Notes: a model not told the origin generated them from the sequence alone. A stretch of 28,614 nucleotides of DNA from Bacteroidota bacterium (GCA_963169475.1 CAUJFT010000070.1:1-28614), one strand, 5' to 3'; positions 14,991-22,465 are shown, counted from the first letter of the stretch. A program made the numbers and translations.

Positions 14991-15728
14991 ATGAAGGTGT
15001 CCGATAAAAAAATAGTGGTGATTCCGACCTATAATGAACGGGAAAATGTAACTCAAATGATTCAGGCAGTTTTTAAACTTCCGGAGGATTTTCATGTTTT
15101 GATTGTAGATGATAGCTCTCCTGACGGTACGGGTACAATTGTCAGGGAGCTACAAAAAGAATATGCTAACCAGCTTTTTCTTGAAGAGAGAAAAGGAAAA
15201 TTAGGGCTAGGTACTGCGTATGTTCATGGTTTCCACTGGGCATTGGGGAATCATTACAAATATATTTTTGAAATGGATTGCGATTTCAGTCATAATCCGG
15301 CAGACCTTGCCCGCCTATATGCTGCTTGTAAAGAAGAGGGCTACGACGTAGCTGTAGGTTCAAGATATGCTACCGGCGTAAATGTGGTAAATTGGCCTAT
15401 GTTGCGTGTTCTTATGAGTTATTATGCGAGTGCTTATGTACGACTAATAACCGGAATGACCATCAGAGATACTACTGCCGGCTTTATTTGTTATACAGAT
15501 AAAGTACTGAATAAAATTCTCTCCGAACCGCCGCGCTTTGTAGGATATGCTTTCCAGATTGAGATGAAATTTCGCTCATGGAAGTATGGATTCAAAATCA
15601 AGGAAGTTCCTATTATCTTTACAGATAGAACTAAGGGTGAATCTAAGATGTCCGGGGGAATCTTCAAAGAAGCCTTTTTTGGAGTAATAGAAATGAAAAT
15701 CCGTTCGTGGTTTAAAAAGTGGGTATAA
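14991..15728 (+). CDS. Polyprenol-phosphate mannosyltransferase-like family 2 glycosyltransferase
   Basis: 245 residues from ATG 14991, the size of single-domain DPM1-type enzymes. These transfer a sugar from a GDP- or UDP-sugar to polyprenyl phosphate on the cytoplasmic face of the membrane, for later use in glycan or glycoprotein assembly. The N-terminal VVIPTYNERENV, the VDDSSPDGT loop (39-47), and EMDCDFSHNP with the DxD-type pair Asp96 and Asp98 are diagnostic, as are VGSRYATG and DTTAGFICY. There is no C-terminal membrane domain, unlike the GtrB/ArnC subgroup. The sugar is not determined. The following gene starts five bases after its stop, so the two are co-transcribed. The frame could be extended upstream to TTG 14895, which I reject. 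Confidence 0.9.
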   Translation: MKVSDKKIVVIPTYNERENVTQMIQAVFKLPEDFHVLIVDDSSPDGTGTIVRELQKEYANQLFLEERKGKLGLGTAYVHGFHWALGNHYKYIFEMDCDFSHNPADLARLYAACKEEGYDVAVGSRYATGVNVVNWPMLRVLMSYYASAYVRLITGMTIRDTTAGFICYTDKVLNKILSEPPRFVGYAFQIEMKFRSWKYGFKIKEVPIIFTDRTKGESKMSGGIFKEAFFGVIEMKIRSWFKKWV

Positions 15729-15733
15729 GACAG

Positions 15734-16384
15734 ATGATTGATACTTTTAAACATAAAGGAGCAAGAGAGCGTTTGGCTAACTCCCTTCCCAAAAAAGGAA
15801 TAACTGACGAAAATGTTATTCAAGCTATTCGTACAATTCCGCGACATTGGTTTGTAGAAAGCGCGCTTAATGACTCTGCTTACGAAGACAGAGCCTTGCC
15901 TATTGCAGAAAATCAAACCATTAGCCAGCCCTATACCGTTGCCTTTCAGACCCAACTCCTTGACCTTAAACCCGGTATGAAAATATTAGAAATAGGAACA
16001 GGAAGCGGATACCAATGTGCTATTCTCTGCCAAATGGGAATGAAAGTTTATACCGTAGAGCTAAATCGTAAACTTTTTGAAAAAGCCCGCTCTGTACTCG
16101 CCGAATTGGATTGCTCCCCGGCTGCTATGCTTTGTGGAGACGGCTCTTTGGGTTGGGAAAAATACCAGCCCTATGACCGTATTCTTGTTACTGCTGCTTG
16201 CCCTGATATTCCCGAAGCACTCCGCCGGCAGCTTGGCAATGGGGGAAAGCTTGTACTACCATTAGGAAATCTTGATATTCAGGAAATGTGTATCGTTACC
16301 AAAAAATCTGCTCATGAGTTCGACATCCAAAGGTTGGATACCTTCAAATTTGTACCTCTTAAAGGAAAGCACGGCTTCTCTTGA
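15734..16384 (+). CDS. pcm: Protein-L-isoaspartate O-methyltransferase
   Basis: 216 residues from ATG 15734. It methylates L-isoaspartyl residues in age-damaged proteins as the first step of their repair. The pre-motif I signature ENQTISQPYTVAFQ (catalytic-region Ser64), motif I LEIGTGSGYQ (about 85-94), the acidic VELNR after strand 2 and the post-II LVTAACPDIP segment are all characteristic. A GTG at 15719 would overlap the preceding gene by ten bases; the ATG five bases after the upstream stop is simpler, though GTG is possible. It is co-directional and probably co-transcribed with the glycosyltransferase. No functional link between the two is evident. Confidence 0.93.
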   Translation: MIDTFKHKGARERLANSLPKKGITDENVIQAIRTIPRHWFVESALNDSAYEDRALPIAENQTISQPYTVAFQTQLLDLKPGMKILEIGTGSGYQCAILCQMGMKVYTVELNRKLFEKARSVLAELDCSPAAMLCGDGSLGWEKYQPYDRILVTAACPDIPEALRRQLGNGGKLVLPLGNLDIQEMCIVTKKSAHEFDIQRLDTFKFVPLKGKHGFS

Positions 16385-16775
16385 ACCCCCAAAGGATTTA
16401 GGTATTTTACCCTCCCAGTATAGAGAATAGTAGAGATAAGTAGTTCTTGGTTTTTAATGATAAATTCTTAGTCCTCACAAATAATTGTTTATAAGTTTTT
16501 TAACTAAAAATAATATCATAAACTAATTTCAAACGAGTACTATTAGCCCACATTATACAATAAGCAACTAATCTAATTATCGAAAAAGTTAAAAAGAGAA
16601 AATAGTACTACTATGCACATCATATGGGTAAAACGAACAATCCCAATTTATCTCTCTTTTATTCCCAACGAAATAGAAACATTCGGTGCGTTTGCCCTAT
16701 CGGGGAAAAGAGATTTTGTTTTTTCAGAAAGAAATTCTTTACTTTGGCAACCAATTTAAAAAAACAGTTATAGGC
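16385..16775. other. Gene-free stretch before the Cys-rich protein
   Basis: About 390 AT-rich bases. The last 60 hold the promoter at 16715-16746. A 48-codon frame at 16613-16759 contains this promoter and is judged spurious. Nothing else is recognised. Confidence 0.75.
16715..16746 (+). promoter_or_regulatory. Promoter of the Cys-rich secreted protein gene
   Basis: TTTG at 16715-16718, 21 bases, then TACTTTG at 16740-16746, one base short of TAnnTTTG. It lies 29 bases before ATG 16776 and excludes the longer frame that begins at 16686. Confidence 0.5.
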
Positions 16776-17264
16776 ATGAAATATTTGTTTACATTTTTCA
16801 TATTTATCTTCCTTTTATTTTCAGGGATGGAGGCTCAAACTAAGATTGCAAGAATTAAAGAAGACGGTAGTGGGTATGAGTTTGTTATAGAACAAAGAAT
16901 ATTAAGGAAAATATTTGTGAACTTGTTCTCTACAGATGGGATTCAAATAGACCCTACTAATATTGCGATTAAGGAAAGCACCGGAAAGAGAGATTTGCAG
17001 GGAGTAGTGTTCCTTGTGGCAGAGAGCCGAATGGGAGACGAAGACCAAGGTTCCAAGGTGATGCGCGTCTATCTCATGCCTGAATCTGATGGATATTTAT
17101 ATCTTCCTCAGCAAGTTATTGGAGAAGAATGTGCCAATGTAGATTGTACCCGGTGTGCTTTTGATGACGATGCGGGTTGTTTTTGTGGGCTTCGGACAGA
17201 AGAAAATACGCACGTTGTCGGGTGTCGTCATCTTATTTTTGCAGGTGAAAATCAACGGAAATAA
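16776..17264 (+). CDS. Secreted protein with a Cys-rich C-terminus, unknown function
   Basis: 162 residues from ATG 16776. A clear signal peptide covers about 1-20 (Phe/Ile/Leu-rich, ending SGMEAQ). The mature part begins TKIARIKEDGSGYEFVIEQ and is beta-rich. The last 50 residues contain six Cys: GEEC, VDCTRC, AGCFCGL and VVGCRH, clustered among Asp residues. This pattern could be disulfide-bonded or a metal site. I recognise no family. The frame can be extended to 16686, but the extension would place 30 residues before the signal peptide and include the promoter, so the shorter form is preferred. It is monocistronic and convergent with the M28 peptidase, with a strong shared hairpin between. 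Confidence 0.75.
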   Translation: MKYLFTFFIFIFLLFSGMEAQTKIARIKEDGSGYEFVIEQRILRKIFVNLFSTDGIQIDPTNIAIKESTGKRDLQGVVFLVAESRMGDEDQGSKVMRVYLMPESDGYLYLPQQVIGEECANVDCTRCAFDDDAGCFCGLRTEENTHVVGCRHLIFAGENQRK

Positions 17265-17279
17265 AACGCGAGATATAAA

Positions 17280-17325
17280 AAAACGACATACACCGCAGTA
17301 TCTATCGAGCGGTGTATGTCGTTTT
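17280..17325. terminator. Bidirectional terminator between convergent genes
   Basis: A perfect 17-base stem AAAACGACATACACCGC/GCGGTGTATGTCGTTTT with a 12-base loop. The A and T runs at the stem ends provide a T tract in either direction. It separates the stops at 17264 (+) and 17343 (-). Confidence 0.93.
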
Positions 17326-17342
17326 GAGCGAAAGCGTATCTT

Positions 17343-18566
17343 TTAAAAGGTAACACTTTGCGTTAGGATTTCATTCCCTCTCCGAATGGTTACGGTAGTG
17401 GTTTTGCCCTTGTCAAATTGATTCAGAGCGTCCATATAAGAATAAATATCCTTCACTGCTATTTCACCAATTTTAATAATAATATCTCCTTTTTGCAACC
17501 CTGCTTTCTCGGCAGGTTTTCCCTCTGTTACGCCGTCAATCCTCATTCCTTCTCCCTGATAAGAATAATCAGGCATTACTCCCATAGAAACCTTAAAGGA
17601 GGTAGTCTTTGATTCCTTGGTCTTTGTCTTAGTAAATGCCAGCTTGGGATAATTACAAAGGGAGTCGCAAATAGAGGCGATATAAGCCAAAATTTCAGTT
17701 TCTCCTTGAAGATTAATTTTTTCAAAGTCATCAGAAGGCTTATGGTAGTCTGAATGAACTCCCGTAAAGAAAAATAGGACAGGAATATCTTTTAGGTAAA
17801 AAGAAGTATGGTCAGAAGGGCCTACTCCGGCAGAGTCCATCACAAGCGTAAATCCTCCGGAGTTATTTTTAAGTAAAGGTACAAATACGGGACTTGTCCC
17901 TACTCCGTGGACTACAAGCGTCTTTGCCTCATTAAGCCTGCCAATCATATCCATATTAAGCATAAAATGAGTCTTGGAAAGCGTTATTGTAGGGTTTTCG
18001 GTAAAATATTTTGACCCCATTAGTCCTGCTTCTTCCCCAGAGAAACAGATAAATAGAAAATTATAGGGTTCTTTTCGGTTATTTTGGACAAAATATCGCC
18101 CTAATTCGATGACTCCTGCGGTACCAGAGGCATTATCGTCTGCCCCGTTATGGATTTTCCCTAAGGGGTTTGCATCTAAGGAAGAGTGTCGTCCGTCAGT
18201 TCCCAAGTGGTCAAAATGCGCTCCGATAATAATGGTATTCTCCGCTCCATTATCCAAATATCCTATAACGTTAGCCGTTGAATAGGTGTTTCCGGTAGCG
18301 TGAGCATCGTGTGGATTGCTTTTCTCCGCGTAGGAAAAAGGTTGCAAGAAACCGTCTGTTCCTTTGGGGGAAAGCCCGGCAGCCTTGAATTGCTTTATGA
18401 TGTATTGCTGGGCTTGCTTATCTCCTTTGGTTCCGGGTGCGCGTCCCTTTAGTTTGTCAGAAGCCAAATACTTAATGTGCTTGGCGGCATTTCCCTTTGA
18501 AAATTCTTGTCCAAAAATTGGAAGTGTGAGAAGAGATAAAAATAAAGAAAATAAAATGCGTGTCAT
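17343..18566 (-). CDS. Secreted M28-family metallopeptidase with C-terminal PDZ domain
   Basis: 407 residues. A signal peptide covers about 1-20 (ends PIFGQ). The zinc-peptidase domain contains AHFDHLG (His117), GADDNASG (bridging Asp144), FSGEEAGLMGS (general base Glu178, ligand Glu179), MLNMDMIGR (Asp206) and GVHSDYHKPSDD (His275), which is the complete di-zinc site of the M28 aminopeptidase family. Residues about 325-407 form a PDZ domain (AEKAGLQKGDIIIKIGEIAV) that could bind C-termini of substrates or partners. The enzyme probably removes N-terminal residues from peptides in the periplasm or outside the cell. An AT-rich perfect hairpin (18586-18609) lies 20 bases upstream of its ATG. It is a single gene, next to tRNA-Gly on the same strand. 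Confidence 0.93.
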   Translation of the reverse strand: MTRILFSLFLSLLTLPIFGQEFSKGNAAKHIKYLASDKLKGRAPGTKGDKQAQQYIIKQFKAAGLSPKGTDGFLQPFSYAEKSNPHDAHATGNTYSTANVIGYLDNGAENTIIIGAHFDHLGTDGRHSSLDANPLGKIHNGADDNASGTAGVIELGRYFVQNNRKEPYNFLFICFSGEEAGLMGSKYFTENPTITLSKTHFMLNMDMIGRLNEAKTLVVHGVGTSPVFVPLLKNNSGGFTLVMDSAGVGPSDHTSFYLKDIPVLFFFTGVHSDYHKPSDDFEKINLQGETEILAYIASICDSLCNYPKLAFTKTKTKESKTTSFKVSMGVMPDYSYQGEGMRIDGVTEGKPAEKAGLQKGDIIIKIGEIAVKDIYSYMDALNQFDKGKTTTVTIRRGNEILTQSVTF

Positions 18567-18585
18567 TCTTGTTAATGATAAGATG

Positions 18586-18609
18586 TTTTTTGGTTAGAAA
18601 ACCAAAAAA
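18586..18609. promoter_or_regulatory. AT-rich hairpin upstream of the M28 peptidase gene
   Basis: A perfect 10-base stem TTTTTTGGTT/AACCAAAAAA with a 4-base AGAA loop, 20 bases before the peptidase ATG on the minus strand. It could be a leader structure or an operator. There is no T run after it on the minus strand. Confidence 0.4.
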
Positions 18610-18642
18610 GCGCGGGTTAGGTTTAACAAGGGGATATAAAGC

Positions 18643-18672
18643 AAAAAGTCCGGAAAAATTTCCGAACTTTTG
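18643..18672 (-). terminator. Terminator of tRNA-Gly
   Basis: Read on the minus strand: AAAGTTCGGAAA/TTTCCGGACTTT, a 12-pair stem with one T-G pair and a TT loop, ending in TTTTTGC, right after the tRNA 3' end. Confidence 0.85.
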
Positions 18673-18745
18673 AGCGAAAGACGAGACTCGAACTCGCGAC
18701 CCTAACCTTGGCAAGGTTATGCTCTACCAACTGAGCTACTTTCGC
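18673..18745 (-). tRNA. tRNA-Gly(GCC)
   Basis: A 73-base cloverleaf on the minus strand. The acceptor stem is GCGAAAG/CTTTCGC, the D-arm GCTC AGTTGGTA GAGC, the anticodon arm TAACC TTGCCAA GGTTA with anticodon GCC, the variable loop GGGTC and the T-arm GCGAG TTCGAGT CTCGT. The discriminator is T and the 3' CCA is not encoded (CAA follows). It reads all GGC and GGT glycine codons. It has its own promoter and terminator, so it is transcribed alone. Confidence 0.97.
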
Positions 18746-18764
18746 TTAATCTGTAAAGACGGTG

Positions 18765-18796
18765 CAAAGGTAATAGCTTTTTTGGAAACCACACAA
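18765..18796 (-). promoter_or_regulatory. Promoter of tRNA-Gly
   Basis: On the minus strand, TTG (18796-18794), 21 bases, then TACCTTTG (18772-18765). A close match to the Bacteroidota consensus, 20 bases before the mature tRNA 5' end. Confidence 0.75.
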
Positions 18797-18825
18797 TTTT
18801 TTTCATTTTTTTTTGAAAAAATTTC

Positions 18826-18833
18826 TATTTTTG
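18826..18833 (+). promoter_or_regulatory. -7 element for the 91-residue protein
   Basis: TATTTTTG fits TAnnTTTG and lies 51 bases before ATG 18885. The -33 region is a T run without G at ideal spacing. It is divergent from the tRNA promoter, so the two share one 140-base control region. Confidence 0.45.
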
Positions 18834-18884
18834 CATAAGATTTTTTTCGATATCGATAGATACAAGTAATAAGTTGTTCAAAGT

Positions 18885-19160
18885 ATGAGGGTTACGAAAA
18901 GTTCGCAGGACAAACTTCAAAAAATTCTGGAGTCTCAGGGTTTTATTGTAAGATATGAAAAGGGGAGCTTTAGGGGCGGATATTGCGTAGTACATCATCA
19001 GAAAACAGTAATTATCAACAAGTTTTTTCCACTTGAAGGAATTATTCAAGCATTAACCGAAGTGGTAAGATGGATAGAGATTACCGATACCGAAGCAATG
19101 CCTGATGAGTTGAGAAAAATCGTAGACAAAATAAAGGAAAGTCCTATTTTGGAAGATTAA
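18885..19160 (+). CDS. Small soluble protein, probably conserved in Bacteroidota
   Basis: 91 residues, no signal peptide. The sequence opens with a helix (QDKLQKILESQGF), then IVRYEKGSFRGGYCVVHHQKTVIINKFFPLEGIIQAL, a beta-strand and loop pattern that I recall from small conserved proteins of many Bacteroidota, without a named function. The C-terminal half is helical and charged. It has its own -7 motif and lies in a divergent arrangement with tRNA-Gly, and is convergent with the beta-barrel candidate 34 bases away. The family memory supports a real gene; its role is unknown. Confidence 0.75.
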   Translation: MRVTKSSQDKLQKILESQGFIVRYEKGSFRGGYCVVHHQKTVIINKFFPLEGIIQALTEVVRWIEITDTEAMPDELRKIVDKIKESPILED

Positions 19161-19194
19161 AAAGAGAAAAATAGAAACACATTTGCCTGTTTAC

Positions 19195-19881
19195 TTAGTC
19201 TAAATGTGCTTCGACCTCTTCTTGCTCTATTTCTTCCCGAACCGGAGGGATTACCTTCGATTCTTTAAAAGGCATTATTATGTATTTGAGGGTAATCGAG
19301 GGCATGAAAGAAAGGTAAGAAGCCCCTAGTGATTCTGTTGTTCCGGAAAGACTATACCCGGCAGCCGGAAAAAAATAAGATTCTTTGTTTTGAATCGGGT
19401 GAGTGTAACCGATTTTCCCCGAAAAATCAAGGCTAATTCTTTTTGTAATAGGAGCAACATATCCTAATCCTAACATTATTCCTCCTGTATATCCCCTAAT
19501 ATTTTTTTCTATCCCGTTTTTTTCTTTGTAAAAGTCGTTGACAAAAATGCCGTTAAGGTCAATTCCAAAATAAGGATAGTATTTAGCATAATGGTCTGCA
19601 AAAGAAAGTCCTATACTAGTAGCAATACTACGATTTCTTATATCCTGATAAGGAGACATGAAGGCAGGGATTTTTTCGCCAGGGGCTGTACTATTTTGTT
19701 TTCTCCCGCCTACGCTCATTCGTACAATAATGGCATTACGCAGCGGATACTCTGCCTTGACTTCCATACTACCCAATAGCAGGTTAGTACAATCTAATCC
19801 TACCGCAAAACCGGACAAGGGCTGCCCAATCAGCACATTTGGCAGCGAAAGAAGTAAAAAATATATGATATGAACTCTCAT
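19195..19881 (-). CDS. Outer-membrane beta-barrel candidate, unknown function
   Basis: 228 residues. A signal peptide covers about 1-20 (ends NVLIGQ). The mature part alternates short hydrophobic strands with polar turns: LSGFAVGLDCTNLLLGSMEVKAEYP, IGLSFADHYAKYYPYFGIDLNG, IRGYTGGIMLGLGYVAPI, ISLDFSGKIGYTHP, then SLGASYLSFMPSITLKYIIM. This is what small eight-strand outer-membrane barrels look like, but the last strand is not at the terminus. A 20-residue acidic tail rich in Glu (REEIEQEEVEAHLD) follows, which is unusual for a barrel and may point into the periplasm. The family is not identified. The second dispersed repeat copy lies about 230 bases upstream of its ATG. Confidence 0.7.
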   Translation of the reverse strand: MRVHIIYFLLLSLPNVLIGQPLSGFAVGLDCTNLLLGSMEVKAEYPLRNAIIVRMSVGGRKQNSTAPGEKIPAFMSPYQDIRNRSIATSIGLSFADHYAKYYPYFGIDLNGIFVNDFYKEKNGIEKNIRGYTGGIMLGLGYVAPITKRISLDFSGKIGYTHPIQNKESYFFPAAGYSLSGTTESLGASYLSFMPSITLKYIIMPFKESKVIPPVREEIEQEEVEAHLD

Positions 19882-20335
19882 ATTAAATCCCCAGAATTAT
19901 CCACTTTAACCTATTTGCCAGAGAATCACTTTTTAATATCCCAATAATATAACTGTAGTTTTGCTAAAAATGGTTGCCAGAAAGGATTATTCTTTGAAAA
20001 AATGTGCTACAAGTTAAAAAAAAACATATTTTTCCCTTTGTAATTTAAACACTCCTCCACAATCTTAAACTATATTCAAACAATTTATGATTATCTAACT
20101 TTTTGGGTGGTGCCACAAATCGAATGATATGTTTTTTAATTACTTGATAATTAGCTATTTTAAATAAAGTGTTCCCTCATTTATGACACCAGCCTTTTGG
20201 GTAAGCATAATCCCACTGCAATTATAGATAACGAAAAAATATAAAACAAGTTTTGCGGCTAAAAAATAGGTTTTATACATATTTTCTCTACATATCTGCC
20301 GTAGTGTTGCCGGTTGGCTTGTATAGGCTTATTTT
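19882..20335. other. Gene-free stretch upstream of the barrel candidate
   Basis: About 450 AT-rich bases between two minus-strand genes. It contains dispersed repeat copy B (20108-20230) and a loose 10-base inverted repeat (CTAAAAAATA at 20259, TATTTTTTAG at 20330) that could end birA transcription. I see nothing else. Confidence 0.75.
20108..20230. repeat. Dispersed non-coding repeat, copy B
   Basis: Collinear with 2271-2380: the words AAATCGAATGAT (20117), TTGATAATTA (20144), TTAAATAAA (20160) and TTTATGACAC (20180) occur in the same order and within one base of the same spacing. Similarity may continue weakly to AATCCCA near 20209, with a small insertion. It is in the same orientation, 17.8 kb away. 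Confidence 0.6.
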
Positions 20336-21106
20336 TTAGGTATCCATATAGAATTTTATTTCTTTTATATCAAATGAGCGAATACGGTTATTAATTACGG
20401 CAGAAAGTAGCCCGTTTTTTTCTACTCCTATGATGTAGGCTTCTTCTCTACGGTTCTCTACTTCTACGGAAACGACCTCTTGATACCCCCATAAAAATTT
20501 TAGATATTCGGAATCTATCAGTTCGAATTTTCTTTTTTGGACCATAGAGTAATAAAACTCTATCCTTTCGAGTAGCTTTGCAAGCACTTCGTGAAGCAGA
20601 TGGGTTTTACCGGTTAGTAAACTCATTGAGGTGATACTTCGCAAAATATTATCCGGAAATGCCCATTGGTTTACATTTATTCCCATTCCGATGATAGAGG
20701 ATTTAATATGCCCTTCTTCCAATTGATTTTCGATTAAGATTCCAGCTATTTTTTTTTTATCTACCAGAACATCGTTGGGCCATTTGACGTAAATAGGGAA
20801 GTCCGGAATAAAAAACTGTAGGGTCTCCCGAAGAGCTACGGCGGAAAGTTTTGATAAATAAAACATTTCCTCAACCTTCAAAGAAGAGGGATAGAAGAGC
20901 ATACTCATCATTAGATTTTTTCCCCGTTCGGAATACCACACACTCCCTCTTTGCCCGCGCCCTGCGGTTTGGTAGTCCGTAACAACGACCGTCCCCTCTG
21001 GAACGGAATCCGTCAATAATTCAGATAAAACACTATTGGTTGATTCGGTTTCAGACAATTCTATGAAATTATGTCCTAAAAATACGGTATTCAGATTTTT
21101 AAGCAT
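20336..21106 (-). CDS. birA: Biotin--[acetyl-CoA-carboxylase] ligase, monofunctional
   Basis: 256 residues, with no N-terminal DNA-binding domain, so it is a ligase without the repressor role seen in E. coli. It activates biotin with ATP and attaches it to the biotin carboxyl carrier protein. The ATP/biotin loop GRGQRGSVWYS is at 49-59, KWPNDVLVDKKKIAGILIE at about 108-126, and the small C-terminal SH3-like domain (VEVENRREEAYIIG) completes the fold. The start MLKNLNTVFLG is 60 bases downstream of a TACCTTTG -7 motif on the minus strand (21173-21166). It is divergent from rsfS, an order common in Bacteroidota. Confidence 0.95.
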   Translation of the reverse strand: MLKNLNTVFLGHNFIELSETESTNSVLSELLTDSVPEGTVVVTDYQTAGRGQRGSVWYSERGKNLMMSMLFYPSSLKVEEMFYLSKLSAVALRETLQFFIPDFPIYVKWPNDVLVDKKKIAGILIENQLEEGHIKSSIIGMGINVNQWAFPDNILRSITSMSLLTGKTHLLHEVLAKLLERIEFYYSMVQKRKFELIDSEYLKFLWGYQEVVSVEVENRREEAYIIGVEKNGLLSAVINNRIRSFDIKEIKFYMDT

Positions 21107-21220
21107 TATCTTTGTAGTCTTTTTTAGCTTCTTTAGAGCGGAATAGGCTCCGCTAGAGAGAAAAACAAAGGTACGATTTAGTTTTTTACAAAAAAAATAT
21201 TTATTGTTGGAGAGAAAAAT

Positions 21221-21592
21221 ATGGTTAGGAAGGACGTTTTAGATTCGTTTGTACAGTCAGAAGTGGCAATCAAGGGGCTTCAGGAAATCAAGGGGCAAGA
21301 TATCATTAGGATGAATATGCGTGCGTTAGACGGGGCAATTACGGATTACTTCGTGATTTGTACCGCTACCTCTGACAAACATGCACAAGCCTTGGCAGAG
21401 TCTGTTAGGGAATTTATGAAGAGTAAAACTAAGAGCCGCCCAGTAAGTGTAGAAGGGATTACTAAGGGCGAATGGATTTTGCTGGACTTTGTAGATATTA
21501 TTGTGCATATATTTCTCAAGGACAAACGAGAGTTTTATCGCTTGGAGGCGTTGTGGGGAGATGCAGGGTTTGAAAAAATACCTGACATGTAA
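21221..21592 (+). CDS. rsfS: Ribosomal silencing factor RsfS
   Basis: 123 residues of a single DUF143/RsfS domain. It binds ribosomal protein uL14 on the large subunit and blocks subunit joining when nutrients are scarce. The motifs DYFVICTATSDKHAQALAESV, the Gly-Glu-Trp turn (KGEWILLDFVDIIVHIF) and the ending REFYRLEALWGDA are those of the family. In many Bacteroidota that I recall, ftsH follows this gene; here a 160-base gap and an AlbA_2 gene follow instead. It begins with ATG 21221 in an A-rich context (AGAAAAATATGG). Confidence 0.95.
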   Translation: MVRKDVLDSFVQSEVAIKGLQEIKGQDIIRMNMRALDGAITDYFVICTATSDKHAQALAESVREFMKSKTKSRPVSVEGITKGEWILLDFVDIIVHIFLKDKREFYRLEALWGDAGFEKIPDM

Positions 21593-21754
21593 AACAAATT
21601 ATATCAAGACTATCTGGATTTTATTCCTCATTTTTTGCAAACCAATTTGTAATTAGCATACATACGTTATTGGGAGATTCTTACTGTTTTTTAGTAGAAA
21701 TAGGGGGTGTTTTTTTGAGGTTTTGAATTTTTTTTTCAGGGAAAGAGAAAGTGT

Positions 21755-22411
21755 ATGGATATTAAACAACTGAAAAGCCTAGTAGCGCAGGGTGAAAATT
21801 ACCAGCTTGAATTTAAAATGAAAGCGACTCACCCTGAAAAAATTGCCAGAGAAATGGTAGCTTTCGCCAATACAAGCGGGGGGATTTTGCTTATTGGGGT
21901 AGAAGATAATAAGGTTATTTCTGGCTGTAAGTATCCGGAAGAAGAGATTTTTGTGGTTACAAAGTATATAGAGACCCATTGTCCAGAGTTACAATATGAT
22001 TTAGTGCGCATACCCGTTTCTTCACGCAGAGAGGTGATTGTGTTAGAGATAAGAGAACACGAACGAAAGCCTGTTTTTTTAAGGGATTATCCCGAAAAAG
22101 GAAACTGGCAAGCGTTTGTAAGGGTGGAAGATATGAGTGTAGTGGCTAGTAGGGAGATGGAGTATATCCTGAAATATCAGAAAGATAAAAGGGATTGGGT
22201 GTTTTTTTATGGGAAAAGAGAGGAAGCCATAGTGCGTTATCTCTCGGAGCACCCCTCTATTTCTATGCTTCAAGCACAAGTACTTTTGAACCTCCCGCGC
22301 AAACCTACTTCAAAGACCTTAGTGGCACTTGTAAGGGCAAGCCTAGTGAAGATTATACCCGGAGAGCAGGGAGATATATTCGCATTAGAAGAAAAAGCGT
22401 TTGAAAACTAA
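21755..22411 (+). CDS. AlbA_2-domain putative DNA-binding protein
   Basis: 218 residues. Residues about 14-125 form an AlbA_2 (Schlafen-type) domain: YQLEFKMKATHPEKIAREMVAFANTSGG is its opening (here quoted in part), then ILLIGVEDNKVISGC and the strand pair ending EIREHERKP. The domain binds nucleic acid in relatives and often precedes an ATPase module. Here it is followed only by a short, probably helix-turn-helix, region (about 158-205, KREEAIVRYLSEHP and LPRKPTSKTLVALVRASLV) with the usual winged-helix spacing. This is shorter than the 400-500 residue members. It is likely a transcriptional regulator of unknown targets. A strong bidirectional terminator begins at its stop codon. It may be co-transcribed with rsfS, but the 160-base gap makes its own promoter more likely. 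Confidence 0.85.
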   Translation: MDIKQLKSLVAQGENYQLEFKMKATHPEKIAREMVAFANTSGGILLIGVEDNKVISGCKYPEEEIFVVTKYIETHCPELQYDLVRIPVSSRREVIVLEIREHERKPVFLRDYPEKGNWQAFVRVEDMSVVASREMEYILKYQKDKRDWVFFYGKREEAIVRYLSEHPSISMLQAQVLLNLPRKPTSKTLVALVRASLVKIIPGEQGDIFALEEKAFEN

Positions 22412-22441
22412 AAGAGCCTCCCCGACATGGGCGGCTCTTTT
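22410..22441. terminator. Bidirectional terminator between convergent genes
   Basis: Stem AAAAGAGCC/GGCTCTTTT (22410-22418 and 22433-22441) with a further CCC/GGG pairing in the loop region. The A and T runs suit termination from both sides. It overlaps the AlbA_2 stop codon. Confidence 0.93.
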
Positions 22442-22465
22442 AAAAATATACCAAGATTAGCCGGA

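Noticed and set aside
15491..15955. 154-codon minus-strand frame across the glycosyltransferase-pcm junction
   Set aside because: It is antisense to two clear genes and shows no protein-like features of its own.
16613..16759. 48-codon reading frame starting ATG in the gap before the Cys-rich protein
   Set aside because: It contains the promoter of the downstream gene (16715-16746), has no upstream signals of its own and no recognisable features.
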